Positions 1-13,300 of a stretch of 64,000 nt of DNA are shown one piece after another. Every line of letters starts with the position of its first letter. Position 1 is the stretch's first letter. The position numbers and the translations under genes were made by a program. Origin of the DNA: Stercorarius parasiticus (lineage: Eukaryota > Chordata > Aves > Charadriiformes > Stercorariidae); the NCBI GenBank assembly GCA_013396915.1, contig VWZL01000670.1, positions 624,986-688,985 on the forward strand, in the 5' to 3' direction. A model generated the notes under the pieces. That model did no database searches, was not told the origin of the DNA, and saw only the letters and a program-made list of their open reading frames with translations.

Positions 1-2420
1 CATAAACAAAAAACTTCGGGAAACTAAAGGCTGTGTAAATGCCTTGAATATTCCAAGTCATTAGTCTGTTCAGCTTCAATTACTTAATTACTCAGTGGAG
101 ACCCATACTCAGAAAGAGTTAATATATCTCTTTTTTAAGATGACTATTTAATAATTCAACAAAATACAATTATTGTATGACGGTTAACATTTACCAAAAT
201 ACTGTTCAGCTCCAATTCAAATTAATAATTATATAATTTATACAATCAGAGTATTTTTTTAAGAATCAAGATGCTGGAATAAAATAAACCATTACTATCA
301 AAATACAGCCAGACTTGTGGCAGGTAGTGAGTTTGGAAGCTAGTTCCCTAGAATATTGGATGAGATATGTGCAATTAATCACCCCTTAATTGGCAAATGT
401 ATCATTTACATAAATTTATTATCCAAGGTAAGTTCTCACTACCTGGAAGTACTGCCATTTGCTGAAAAATAAAGTTTGTCTTTCATCTGGTCTACAAAGA
501 AAGTAGTATGTATATCTCTAATTTAATTGAAAGCAAATCTTCAACTGGGACACTGGTTGCAGGGTTGATTTTTTTTTTTTTTATGTATGTCTGAGCAACC
601 CCTGGCTTTTGATACTGATATATAGGCATTCACAGCTTTACGTATTCAGTAGAAACCATCAGCACACTATCTTGCATCTGAATGCTGAACAAAATCGGTA
701 TTCAGTCAACCAATAATGAAGGGATATTGCCAGATGGATCCTGCCAGATGTTAGCGATTAGTTATTGATATATTTGGGGGAATATTTAAAGAGATATTAA
801 AATAAAGCCTTCCTGCATGAGATTGCTGCATTATATTGATGGTTGCTGATTGTATGAGTTTTCCTTTTCTACCTAACACAAAATGTTCAAAACAGATCCT
901 TCTGAAGAAATCAAAGACATCCCCTCTGGCAGGTTATTATGTGGCCTGTAGAAATCAGGGTTTGGAAGAGGTGGTTTCAGAATGTATTTTAAAAAGGAAT
1001 AATGATCACACAGAAATGCGTTTTCGATTCTCCCCAGCTTGTTTGCAAGTTTTTTTTCTCTGCTCTCTTGTTTAAATGCATACTTCAATACCAGCCATAA
1101 AGCACTAATAAAAAATAACAAAAAAAAAAAAGCACAACCTCCTGTTAATGGTCTGATTATGTTTTTGAAGTGCTGAAGGACAAGCAGAAATGCAATTTAC
1201 CCCATCTATGATTTACAAGTTATGATGCAATAGTTCATCTGTCGACACTGAAGATTGATGTCCTCTGTTTCACAGAGTAGGGACAGCAGTAGAAAAGCCA
1301 CCATAGAGGCTTATTCACACTGTACCAGTAATGCAATGTTTATCAAGCCTGTCCTTGGTACCATAGCTCATTCTTTGCCAGCTCAATTTCAGTGTCCCAG
1401 CTGGATGGCAAACAGCAGTGGCAGTGGTTTCTGTGATACGAATATTTGCCTATAACATCTAACCTGTGGAATCTGGGCAGAGACCACCTGAGTCTATTTT
1501 AGAACCGATATAGTGATGTCACCGAAGGAACTTAAACGCTACATTTTATTTCTGTTTTTGCTAAAACCAATGAATTTTATTTTTTCAATGCCTGAAAGTG
1601 GTCTTTGAGCCTATTTCTGCTCAAATGTACTTTTGAAAGAATGTTAAAATAGTGTTAGACAAAAAGTTCCCCTGCTGTAAGAAACAATCCTCACAGATTT
1701 CTGTCTTTTGCTCTTCATGAAGAAAAAGTAAAGGCGGGATTCATTTTACTTAACCTTGGCATCTAGAATTCAAGCAGGCTAGGTGTAAGATAGTAAAGTT
1801 TGTGTCCTTTTTCAATCAAGAAAGAAAAATAGGTGCCTCCAGAGAGTAACTCATTTGATATGTTCCATAAACCACTTTTACAGTGAAATGATTCTCCTTC
1901 TGCATCTACTTCTTCACATTGACTGTGGAAGGAGGCCAGAATAGCTTACTTAGTCTTAGAAAACTAACGATATTCTAAGTACATTAGGTGGTGAATTATT
2001 TTATCCATGTATGTCTCGAAAACATTACTTTAAAATGAGCTCATAAAACCTTTTGCCTAATGTCATGATACCCACGAAAGAAGTATTTTCCATCACCTCA
2101 ACATTTTAAACAGATTCATATCTTTCTAGAATAAACACCACAGTGTGGAGAAATGTTACGAGGCTGATGCTCAAATCATGTTCAAATTTGGTGGCTCATG
2201 TTATAAAGAGGGTCAGACAAGAGGAAAGATTCGGTTCAAATTCAGCTGTCTACACATTGGTCTCTGCATAGGTGTTTCTCACTAGAGACATCTGAGGATC
2301 ACTGTGCTTGTCCAGTGGCATTTTACGTGCCCTAGGGTTTGTTGTGTGGGCTCTTTCTACCATTCTTGAAGGGGATAAATCTCACATATGTCCTGTGTCA
2401 CACCTACAGATCTACCTTAG
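1..2420. other. AT-rich unique DNA, no gene seen
   Basis: I see no recognisable gene, RNA or transposon in this stretch. Open frames are short (82 codons or fewer), match no family I know and have no exon structure around them. Minor low-complexity points are a run of 14 T at 569-582 and a run of about 12 A near 1121-1132. A consensus splice-donor string (AAG/GTAAGT type) falls at about 425-433, but the sequence before it does not look coding. It could be intergenic or intronic. Confidence 0.6.
569..582. repeat. Poly-T tract
   Basis: A run of 14 T interrupts otherwise unique sequence. It is a simple homopolymer, likely to vary in length. There is no sign of a retroposed element on either side. 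Confidence 0.8.
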
Positions 2421-2800
2421 GGTATCTCAAATTACCATAGATGCCTGTGTAGTTAAATTAAGCCACTAAATGTAATTAGTGGAACCTAAACAGTAATTTA
2501 GCTAAATGTAATCATAATTTGGTTGCCCTAGTACAGGCATCCACCAGGATGCCCAATATTACCAAAGACATCTTGCGGGGGNAACAGAAGGCTTCTGGGG
2601 GAACTGTGACCTCCTCGTGCACTAATCAGACATGAGTCTGGATATGGTCACCTGAACTGCTTTCAAGCCTCTTTTCCATTGGCTGTAATGAGGAGTTGAG
2701 CTACCCAGCATGGCAGTAGGTAACTACACAAATTGAGCCCTAAATCTACATGTTTTAATCTTGAGCCGAATTCTACTTCTGAAAGTTTAGAATGGTCTCT
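2420..2800. repeat. Possible amniote relic repeat
   Basis: This stretch has several inverted-looking fragments, for example GGCATCC followed closely by GGATGCC at about 2536-2553. It also has phrases such as TTGAGCCCTAAAT and GAGCCGAATTCT that resemble old palindromic repeats shared by turtles, crocodilians and birds. The resemblance is from memory and strongly diverged. There is one ambiguous base (N) at 2582 beside a G run. It could equally be unique sequence. Confidence 0.25.
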
Positions 2801-5800
2801 CTAAATGCAAGACTTCAGAGCTTATGTTACACATTTCTGAAGTCACATCAAAATTGAGACGGGAATCTACAGAACCAGAATTTTTATTGTCCTTTATCTG
2901 CTTGCTGTAGCTGGGAAAATGGTCACAGGGTTTCAAGTTGGCAGATCAGAGAAAAGGGGCTAGAAAGCCACTGGGCATCTGGCAACTCTTCAGGTGCAGG
3001 AATTTCTCTAGCAGTGAACCAACACTTAGAGCCAACACCATCATCTTCCCATTTTCAGAATAGAAATTTTGGCTGTGATAAAGGGGGCAGGAGCAGCACA
3101 CTGCTCTGCTCCGGTGATTTCTTGGCAAGACTTTAGCCTTCTGGGGCTCTACCTAGCTGAAACAGCTTGACCAGTTCTGGAGTTCTCTTTTCTAATTCTT
3201 TAAGTTTAATTATATGCAGAAGGCGTAGCGATGGCTGTTTTTAAAGCTACCTGAATGTTTGCATCCTAGATGATTGTTCTGAGTGTCTTCGAAGTCTCAG
3301 TGAACATATTAGAGATATGAACATATAGAGAAAAAAAATTATCTCTTCCTATAAGAATCAACCAAAGTGCTCTCTCTTTTTGATCAGCTAGGACCTCAAG
3401 AGTTAGGGGGAGAAGGTGTGAGATTTGAGAGCCATTCAAACTCACCTAACTTCCACATGGCAACACCTTGAAAATTAAGGACCTGGCATCAATAGGGTGG
3501 TTCAGATAGAAGAAACAGGGAAATCAGAATGGCTGTACTGTCAATGGGGAGACTGAGGAGGCTCTGAAAGATAAAAATTCCACACACACAGAGCAAGCCC
3601 GTAAATGAATTTGAGATGTGTTACCCCCTGGCGTTTAGGTGACTGAATTGGAAATGCACATTAGGCACCTGTGTCCATTCAGTTTTTTTATAAATAAAGG
3701 TAATTGGATAGAATTCTTTTTTTACAGCTAAAGGGGAAACCAAACTTCTGAATCAGCGCTTCATGTCTAGCTGAGGCGTCTGCTGCCAGCAGATGCAGGG
3801 GTCTCACTCAGTTACTGTCTTCCTCTGTCCCTCCTGCTCCTGTCTCCCATTGCTCAGCTCGCCCTCTCCCTTACCTGAGCTCTGGCACTCAAAATAGGAC
3901 TGGGACTGCCTCTTCTCAATAACGGATGATTTCTCTCAACTTTAGCTACAGTAAAATAGACATAGCTGTGACTGTTCCTTCATAGACACTAACTTGCATG
4001 GAAGAGCCAGTTCCATATTATTAAACTTTTACTCTCTGAAAGGACCACATGCAAACAGCTTGCTGGCAATTGTCTTTAGTCTGTACTAAATCCTTAACTA
4101 AGCCACCATGCTGTAGATAGACCTATAATAATACCCCCTGCTCCTTCTGATGTTGTTTAGTCATTGTGCTGCTATATACAGTGAAATCATGAAATCAGAG
4201 AACAAAAAACATTCTTTGGCCCATTGCTTCACTCTTTCTGCTAGGATTAGGTTTCTTACTCAGACCTTGGTTTCTGATTTCCACCCTGGGACTAGTTAAA
4301 CAGATTCCCCTTTGAGAACCTGTGTCATAATTTCTGGTTGCAGGTACACGTCTGAGCCATTTGTTGAAGGTCCTTCTGCATTTGGCAGATTGCTAACACT
4401 GTAAAATATATATCTTTCTTTTGAATGCTTGTATTCAGTTGTAATTCTTTTTTATTTCTGAATGTCCATGTTTTTGTTTCTATGTTCATGTCCAATTCAA
4501 TCGGTTTGTGTACGTATGTCAAAGCAATTGTCCTCTGTAAGAATGCATGAAATGACATCTCACACTAAAGGTAGCTGGCAACTGGTCCTGAAAGCACAGC
4601 CATGCCATCTCATAGTCAAGGTCATTTGCACTGATCACACATCTAGCATCATTTTCATCTCTGTGTATACCTGCCTTACTGCAGAGCATTGTCTTTATAA
4701 TTTTTACATTCCAGAGAGCAGTAAGTCCACTTTTTACTATCCTATTGGCCTGCACAGGGCCAGGAACCTGTTTGATAGTGTGCAGGATGGTATAAAGGCT
4801 AACAGCAATTTTAAACCAGGTACATTAATTAAAAATACTTCAAAACAACAAAAACTGCAGTTAGATGCATTCTTATCTGACACTATAATGGGCTACAACC
4901 CAAGTGAAATGGTGCAAGTGACAAGAAAATACTGATACGAAGAACATGACTGTAGGCACCCAAGAATCTTGATTTTTGTCTTGCACCTTTTTTCCTGAGT
5001 GAAAAGTAAAGTTTTCACTGCTGTTTGTCTTCCACCTTTCCTCTTTGCAGAAAAGGGAAGGTTCTTCTACTGCTTTCCTTTTCTATCCTGTCCACAAAAG
5101 GAGACAGTCACCTGTCTTTTCTCTGACTTCCACTTGATCCCACCATTCTTTTCAGGTCCTAGTTTGAAAAGTTCCTCAGTTTTCACTGTTGGCCAAGGAT
5201 ACAGATTTTTTCCTGTGAAGCTGCCTGACTCCCATAGCCATCCCGACGCATTTGTTCAAACAGCTATTTTCTTGAAGAGAGGGCACCACATGATGCTAAG
5301 GTTTAAGGTTGTGTCTCCTTAGACCATACAAAGAACAGGCTATGAGACATCTCTCTACGTAGGGAAAACTCATGTCTGATACAACTGACAGACTAAATAG
5401 TAGGCTTGAAAGTATACCTTCCTTCTGCCCACTGTCCTTACAAGGTTGCCCGTTCTCTGCAGCACTGCTTTCCAACACAGCAGCTCTTGCAGCTTCCTGA
5501 ACAGCACACCAATCTGAGTCCTTGCACTACTAGGATTGTTGCTTTCTTTCGCTCTCCTCTGAGTATTGGCTTTGACTTTGCTCCCCTCAGCCATAACACC
5601 TCTACTTCCCTCCAGAGCCATCCTGTCTGGCTGCTGCCCGGCACCTTCCTGTTTGCTGCCTCTCCTCCTGCTGCCCTGCTCTGCTAGCATGGAGCTTCTC
5701 CCTCTTGAATATGCCAAGCTGCTCCTGGGGTAAGAAAATCTATCCCAGCCCTTCTTCTCTTAGATTTTCCATATTACTAGGGATGCAGCTGACAGACCAA

Positions 5801-8800
5801 GGTAATCACACACTCCCCTCCACAAAAATATTTTTTCCACAGAATCCATTCAGTATTTTTGCAGTAATTCGGGGGAGGGAACCTGGTTAAACTGTCCTGT
5901 ACAGCTACAAATAATGTCCCACCAGCCACCTCTTTTCTGTAGTTGTCATACTCAGGGTGCATCTCCAGCAGACTTGTTGGACTAGAATATTCTATACAAT
6001 AGAATTTCTTCTCTTGATACTTTTCCTGTAAATTTTCTGCAGATCCTAAAAGCTTTCAAACTTGTGGTTATGGTATTCCAAAGGAAAGGACCTTTCTCCC
6101 CCCCAAAAACCCTGCACTAGCATACTGGGGGAGAAAATTGCATGATCATAGTCTGGGTTTTTTTCCTACTCTGGCTCACCCCATTTCATGTAGAAGTTAA
6201 ACAGTAAGCAACAAATCTGAAGCAGTAAGTTACAAATAGGACCATCTGAGATACATTTCTATCACATTTACAACTCGTTCAGTGTATGTACATATTGAGG
6301 ATAATGCTAGTGATGTATAAATGCAGCAGAGATTTAATTAATTAGTAAATAATAAGTAATAGATTAGTAAACAATTCATCACTGCCTCTTTCATTACCTG
6401 CAATAAAATCCAATGGAAAAGTACCATAGGTAGAAATACAGATACAGAGAGCAGGGAAGGAATATTAAATCAGTATGCACAAGACTAAAGACTGAAAAGG
6501 CAATTTTAACATAGGCATTCATTTCCTTTTGAGCGTTTTGCTCTGCAGCCATTCGGGTTTGTTGATACTGCTTTTCATATCAAATCCACAAGAAACATTT
6601 TCCTACCTCTTAGAATTTAATTCTTACACACCCAGTGAAATATTTTGTATGCATTTTGTGGTAGGATTAAAGGATATTTTTAAAATTTTAAAATCCACCT
6701 TGAATTATCCATGCTGTCATGAAAAAAAGAATCTATTTAGAAAGTCGTATTTAAACCATATTTGATGTGAAGTAATAATAGCTGTTTGATATTTTTCAGA
6801 TGAAATGGCTTTGACTTGTAAGTTTCAGAAAGTGATCAATTTTTAAAACTCTAAGACAAAAAAAAAAAATTTATCTATCTCAGATATATACAAATGGAAG
6901 AAGCCATTTTTCCTCATGTTTTGCTTTGTGGCTGTTGTTTTTTTCAGAACATAAAGCTCCAATTGCAAACAGATCTTGATATACTGTGTATATCTTGATA
7001 TATTTTGTATGTATCGGTGTAGCTTTATTTACTTTAAGGCAAATTCATTCGCTTCTGCCTGATGAAAATCAAGACTACTTCATGTAATTGTTTTAAATGG
7101 CATACGTAGTATTTTTATGAACCAAGAATATGGACTAATATGTTGTCCTGAATTGAGGTCTTAATGCACAATATAGAATGAAAGAAATTATCTGAGTTTT
7201 GCTTTAAATAGTAGGACAAATTACTACACTTCTGCAAAGCAGTATTAACAAAATTACTAGATAACAAGAAAAATTAGACTCTTGGATAGAATTGAAAATC
7301 TGTCAGTAAAACAAACGTGACATTAAGAGAGTTTGATTTGGATAGGCAAAGAGTTTCCAGAGAAAAGACACATGAAACTATAGCAACATTATTTGGGAAC
7401 CTTTGTTTCATGTAGTGATTGAAATTAAGGCAGACATTCATCTCATAGATGAAAGAAATTAACTAATATGAGAGGTTTATCAAGCTATATTTGTAAAAAA
7501 GGTTTGCCAAAACCATGAAACCAATTATTTCATAAAAAGCCTGATCAAATGCCCACTAAAGCCCATAGGAATCTTTCCAGTAATTTCAGGGAGCTTTCTT
7601 TCCAGTCTTGTAGCAAAACATCAAGGCATTCATAGGGAATAAATGCTGGTACCAGAGTATTATTTTTTTTTTTATCAGGCAGAAGTTTTACACAGTGGGA
7701 TGACTCTGACACTAACTCCTTATCTGTTGACTAGCACTGCAGATTTTTGAGAAAAGGTTCTAATTATGCCAGTACAGTCATTTGTACCCTTACCACTGAC
7801 TCACCTGCAACTGTTAGTGTGACGCTGATGTCCTTGACTCTGAGAAACACATGGTAACAATGACTTCAATAACTGCCTGCCTAAATTTCTATACAAAATG
7901 CATTATTTAGGCTTATATGTGTTTGGAAATTTGGCTGTTACCACAAGCAATCCATAGCTAAGGTACTCATGGTTGTCTTGCATGGTTGCATTTGATCACA
8001 TGACTAGTGGAGCAGGTATACAATAACAACTGTAAGTGAATATAAAACTGTCAGATACTGATGCTAAATGCGCTAGAAAGAGCAAACCAACCGACACTTA
8101 AAAAAATCATTAATTGTCACTGAAATCTTGAATTTTGGCTTTGTATAATTTATTAAATTAAGGGAAAAAAGTCACTTGATAAGTCAGTGTAACTGATGTG
8201 TGGAGCTGAGACTGGGAAACTAAAGGAAATTAATAAATACACTGCTTGATTAGTTTCTTTTATTGCTTATTAATACATAGGCTTTTTCTTTTGGTAATTA
8301 CAAAACCAGTGCTTCTTTACAGGTGAGTAAAAAATAATCCTAAAATTACAATTACTTCCATCTGTAGCAACTATTCCTTGTGTTTTCCTCAGAATAATCA
8401 AGACATTTCAATTTTGCTTTTATTTGACCTTAACAGAATTGTTCTCTCAGCTCTGCAAATTCTCCTTCACTTAGGTTTCTTAGGCTACATAATTTGCTTC
8501 AGTACACTTCTTACACACATTTTGACATTTTTCAGCTGATAAATCAGGCCATCTAGTAAATGTAAATGAGCAATCATCACCGAAAAACCTTCTTCTCCCC
8601 TGTTGATCACTTCTGGATGAAAATGCTCTGCATTTTAATTCAGGTATCACCATTTTGCCTGTGATGTCATGTGTTTGAAAACAACGCAGATCTGAGTGGT
8701 GCTTCACTCCATTTTGCCATTTTCATGTTTGCCTTTCTGATTTGCTCATTACAGACCAGGCTCTATTAGTCTGCACCAATGAAAGCAGGGTTGTTTACTG

Positions 8801-11800
8801 TTCACAGCAGTGTTGTCTCTCGCTTATCCAAAATTCATTCACACTAACAGAGTGGTGTCAAAACAAGGCCTTTTACCTCCAACAAATCTTTTGGCACTTC
8901 CACAAAAGTTAAGCTGTTTTCTTAAAAAGCTTCCCAGAGTAAAGTGGCCTATCTTAACCTCAGAGTTATTCCAGTTATTCTCAATAGACAGGTAACACTG
9001 TAAGAAACTAAGCAGGAACCTCCAAACTGTAGCTTATAATGATTTTGAACATCATCAACATGATATTGAGAACCAATATTAGCCAGCAAGAACTAGGGCG
9101 TTCTTTTATTGTCAAGTTCAATTCAAATCTGGCTGGAGTCAGTGTTTCCTGTGGAGTTTGCAGTCTTGTGTATCATACCTGCCAATCTTTCAGGGGAAAA
9201 AACCAAAAAAGATGCATAAGCAACAGAATTAGGTTAAATGTGGTATAAACTTCAAATATCAACATCTCAAAAGTATTCTCTGTAGAAATATAATATTCAT
9301 AGAAAAAAATCATTGGTTTAAGGAGAGGGATAAATGATCCCTATACATGTGTCTCTCTCCCTCTCTGTCTCCTTAGTCTTGTCATTAAGAGACAATACTG
9401 AGATGCTGAAGAACGTTTCCAGCAATGAAAATTACAGTCTATAAATATTTCACACAACCAAATGATTCTACTTGACTAATTAGTTTTCAAGAAGCAAGTT
9501 AAAAAACATGAAAACATCAACAAAACCTCTCTGAATAATTTCTCAAAGAGAATATCGGTAAGTAGAAATCCCTTTTATAGCGTCAGTACTACAAATTGCC
9601 AGGGCCACCTACCTTTAATACATGTGTTAAAAAAGAAAAGAAAATTTCAGTATTACTTTGATAGCTATTTTACATTATAAAAGATCTGTATTTGCCCCGA
9701 GAGAAAAAAACCCAACACATCTTTACTAGAATACAAACATGAATGATCAGCACTTTTTGGGCTGAATCCTAATTTTAGTTCTAAATTATTTTAAAAATAC
9801 AATATCTGCTACATAATGGGACCCATCTTCTGTCTTAAACTCACATCTCAAATCCCTTAAGCCCACTCAATATGTATGACAAATACCGGTTAGAAATTAG
9901 TATTTTGCCACATTGGTCAGGATCATTCAATACTCAGTGAACAATTGACATCAAAATCCAGTAATAGATAAAGGTGATGTTACACCCCAAGCCACTACAG
10001 TAAAGGTTTAAGGGACCTGTTTCTCTCACTTAAAATAGACATTTCAAGAAAATGTATACAAATTAAAAACAAGGTTGAGTTTACAGTGGTTTTGCTGCTG
10101 TTAGAAAGTTAGTTTTAATTAGGCTTAGTGTATATGCACATGTTGAATGAACTTCAGTCTCCAATTTTTGATTCTTTATAAGAAAGGCTAAGGATTCCAC
10201 AAGTTTGCAAAGAGAATACAATTTAAAGATAGTATTTTTGCATTCCCATTGAGCTAGGAGCAGCAATATAGGAGGCGGGACCTTCAGCTGCACTAGAGGG
10301 CAAAACCTATTTTATCCTAATGCAGAGTAAGAGCTACACTCTTTTCTAATTAATGCATAAAATGAATTTTAAATTTGCTAGCACTGAAAGGAATTTCCTT
10401 GATGGGGAGAAAAGGAAAATGGAATATTTTTCAGTACATGCATACATGTAAAATCCTTATTTTTAAGAAGGAAAAATTCTGGTATGGGAGCAAAATACTT
10501 ACTGGCTTATGTAAGAGTTCAAATTTGGGGGGAAACTCCTCTAGAGGTAGTGCCTTGCAGCTCTGATAGAACTGGGTTCTTGGGAAATACAATTACTTCT
10601 CTTTCAACAGCACTTTTTCTTACTCAGCTAATTCGTAGAAATAAATAGATAGTGGTCTTCAAAACTGGAGGAAGTTATCCTAACAGTAAGAATGCAAGAC
10701 AATCGTTAAAGGACATGGGCAGTTTCCCTCTTATACATTTTTATCACCAAAAGAAACAACATTCAATAGATTTAAGCTAGATTTAGCTAAATGTAGTTAG
10801 ATTTATTTATTTCTGTTTGAATGAATCCTCTCAGATAACAATATCACTGTGTCTACCACTAAAAATAGTCATTGCCTAAGCTGCAAGGCACCCGTCTGAA
10901 ATATTCCAGCAAGTCACAACACGGTCTTTTACTCTCTAAGGCTGCATATTCTACGCACATACTGTGTAAATTATGTATTTTGATTTTCTATTACTCTCAG
11001 AATTTTGCTTCCTTACTTGAAGCCTGCATTTCATCCTTTATTATCTAAATGGCTTCTGTCTCAGCATGGCTGCACTGCAATCCCTTCGGAAGACTTTGAA
11101 AGGTGCCAGTCTTGGAAATATTATTGAACTGATGCACTTACATAAGACAGATTGCTTCAGTAGGCACCGAAAACTTATACACAAGCTAAGTGCTAAGTAA
11201 GGTAGACTGATCCCAACTTTATTGTTCCCAAACTGGAAGCAAGAAGAGAAATGCAAAGTGAAAAATAACAACATATATCAGCATAATACAGTTGGTATCT
11301 CCTCTTTGGTTTGAGTCCCTGGCAGTCCCAGAAACTGAGCTCTGATCCTGCCTATTGAACAAGTGTCCTATTGCTGTAGGCTGGGGAGTGTAACTGTTAT
11401 TGAGCATTCATCATCCATCAATTATTATCTGGTCTCCCCTGTAAACCTTAGCAGCCACATTTTAAGCTCAAATGTCCTGCATTTATCCGTTACAAATTAT
11501 TTCTATTGTCACAAAGCAGAGGTCCAACACTGGCTTCACAAGATGAACTATTGAAGAAGTGGTATCTGGAGAAGCATCCAGTGGATGACTTTCATTGGAC
11601 TCAGAACTGTAGTTTGAGAAGGGAATATGTTAAGAAGAGGAGCACAAACGAGAAGGAAAGTGTACCTAAGCATCAGCAAAAAAGGGGTTGGAGTGCCAGA
11701 ACTGCTAAAAAGTATTCAGAGTAAAGCAAGAAAGAGCTGAATGGAAAATGGGAAAGGTGTTCCAAGTACCAAAATTTGTAGTTACAGTTCTGGTTCATTA

Positions 11801-12300
11801 TTCTTTCATTACTAAGGCTTTATTATTCTCTGGAATCATCGCGTAGGCGGGAGAAAAAAACCAGCAGACAAAATGTAAAACATAAGCAGAGCAGTCAGCA
11901 GTGTAGTGGTTGAAAATAACTTTCTGTCTCTTCTTACCAGCCACCAATGCAAAACGCTTCCAGTGGACATAAAGAAATTCTGTAAGAGATCCATCAAATC
12001 CACTATCTTCTCTCAATTAATGTACAAAACCATGTCAATGGCAGGTGCAAGGAATTTTGCAACCTCAGTTATGAAGGCATTTAATGGTTTGTCTTATGCC
12101 TTGAATCAAGGTATGTCTCTATTACATTGTATTTTATATACTGTGTAGACATTCTCGGTTAAAAACTAGTTTTAGTTTCAGTGGGTTTAATAAAAGCACT
12201 TCTGCCAATTAATATCAACTTAAAAGCAAGATGCACTTTTTTTTTCACCTGAGTTTCTTCTGTTGCATTTTCCTGATACTCAAATCTCTTTTTCTTGTAG
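2800..12300. other. Long AT-rich stretch without assignable genes
   Basis: Nothing here can be assigned to a gene. The longest frame, 157 codons at 4462-4935 (+), contains no motif I recognise, and its Cys, Ser and Lys content looks like chance translation of AT-rich DNA. The higher-GC patch near 5480-5700 gives open frames on both strands without a recognisable product. A frame at 8480-8707 (-) of 75 codons has a CxxC-like pair near its C-terminus but no recognisable domain. A short 19-bp tandem duplication with core ATCTTGATATA lies at 6973-7002. At about 3630-3685 the phrases TTAGGTGAC and TTAGGCACCTG resemble a relic palindromic repeat. Confidence 0.55.
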
Positions 12301-12309
12301 TATGAGAAC

Positions 12310-12450
12310 GTAAACAGGGACACCCTACAATCCCAGTCTTTTCAGTTTCTCCTCGGATGGAAGCCTTTCCATGTCCCTATCTTAATTCATGCTTGAACTC
12401 TCCACATGACAATTTGATCCACTCTAAGTAGGTTACCATGCCAACCTCCT
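12310..12450 (-). repeat. Possible degraded CR1-like LINE, antisense
   Basis: On the + strand the text near 12325-12400 (CAGTCTTTTCAGTTTCTCC, then GGATGGAAGCCTTTCCATG) resembles the reverse complement of the CR1 ORF2 C-terminal region. That region encodes the ELGLFSL and YEERL blocks. The match is strongly diverged, no frame is open across it, and both boundaries are uncertain. If correct, it is a very old 5'-truncated insertion on the minus strand. The alternative is chance similarity in pyrimidine-rich DNA. Confidence 0.35.
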
Positions 12451-12929
12451 TAACACTAACCTTTGCAAGAAACCACAGAAAAATTGCCAAATAATACAGG
12501 GTAATAGTTCTAAAGTAAGAGCAACGTTTTAAAATGCTACCACCTGGTGGTAACCGAGTAGCAAAACCTTGACACATGATAAAAACAGATGACTTAAGTT
12601 CTGCCTCTTACTAAATACAATTTCAAACCTTACAGGCATTGGAAACTGATAAATGGGAGCTAATGGGATTGGACGATGTTACACCTACAATGTCCTGTAG
12701 CTAAACTCAAGAGAGGAAATATGAGACACCAAATCTCATACGATCTAGTGGCATGCATTATGCACTTTTGTCTGCTTCAGTCCACACACGTATCTGTGGA
12801 TAGAAAGCCAAAATTCAAGTCTCCTAAACAAGATAGTTACAGAGGTGGTGCACTACTTGGTGTTGAGTGAGTAGGTTATTTGCCGCGGTACAGAAGAAAA
12901 AGATACAGTTACATAAATAACAGGAAAAA

Positions 12930-13300
12930 GGCTGAATTTTCTGCAAGTGCAATTGCACTGACTTCAGCTGAGCTACTGGCACAGGAAAACTCCATTTGGA
13001 GCTCCCTTTGGTGACTGCATTATATAACCTGCTATGCATTAATCAGTAGCTAAGATAAGGTAAAGGAGACAAATGTGTGTTTCTACAAATATCCAGTGAT
13101 AGCTATTAAAATCTTTACAGTTGCCACTTTCAAGTAATGAAATCCCTATTCTCAGGGCAGGGAAACCAAGAACATTGAGTGCTTTGGTAAAGTCAGCTAG
13201 GCAGAAGTACAGACTCTTATCACAGACAGCGCGGAGCTGGGCCTGATCTCACACTGAGTCAGTTCACAGCTGACACGGCTGGCTTCAGCTAAATTATTTT
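12930..13300. repeat. Probable amniote relic repeat fragments
   Basis: Two phrases look like decayed members of old amniote interspersed repeats. At 12945-12985 the text contains GCACTGACTTCAGCTGAGCTA. At 13230-13290 it contains GGGCCTGATCTCACACTGA and later GGCTGGCTTCAGCT. The family I have in mind has palindromic text of the kind ATTGACTTCAATGG and GGGCCTGATTCTC. Between them, 13155-13225 weakly resembles the MIR/CORE-SINE phrase about gross comparison of GGGAAACTGAGGCACAG. All of this is recall-based and diverged. Confidence 0.3.

Noticed and set aside
420..435. Consensus splice donor AAG/GTAAGT
   Set aside because: No open, coding-like stretch or acceptor precedes it. About one such string is expected per strand in this length by chance.
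2230..2246. GGTTCAAATTC, resembling a tRNA T-arm (B box)
   Set aside because: No A box, anticodon arm or cloverleaf can be folded around it, so it is not a tRNA or an obvious tRNA-derived SINE.
4462..4935. 157-codon open frame on the + strand
   Set aside because: It is the longest uninterrupted frame without N, but it has no recognisable motif, an AT-driven composition and no splice or promoter support. Overlapping minus-strand frames of 77-78 codons also occur. In 64 kb of AT-rich DNA a frame of this length is compatible with chance.
5370..5717. Overlapping frames of 93-115 codons on both strands
   Set aside because: A GC-richer pyrimidine patch keeps several frames open at once. None has a recognisable domain, so none is called as a gene.
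6960..7010. Possible microRNA hairpin (TTGATATA repeats reminiscent of miR-190)
   Set aside because: The mature miR-190 sequence is not present, and the two TTGATATA copies are a direct duplication 19 bases apart rather than the arms of a hairpin.
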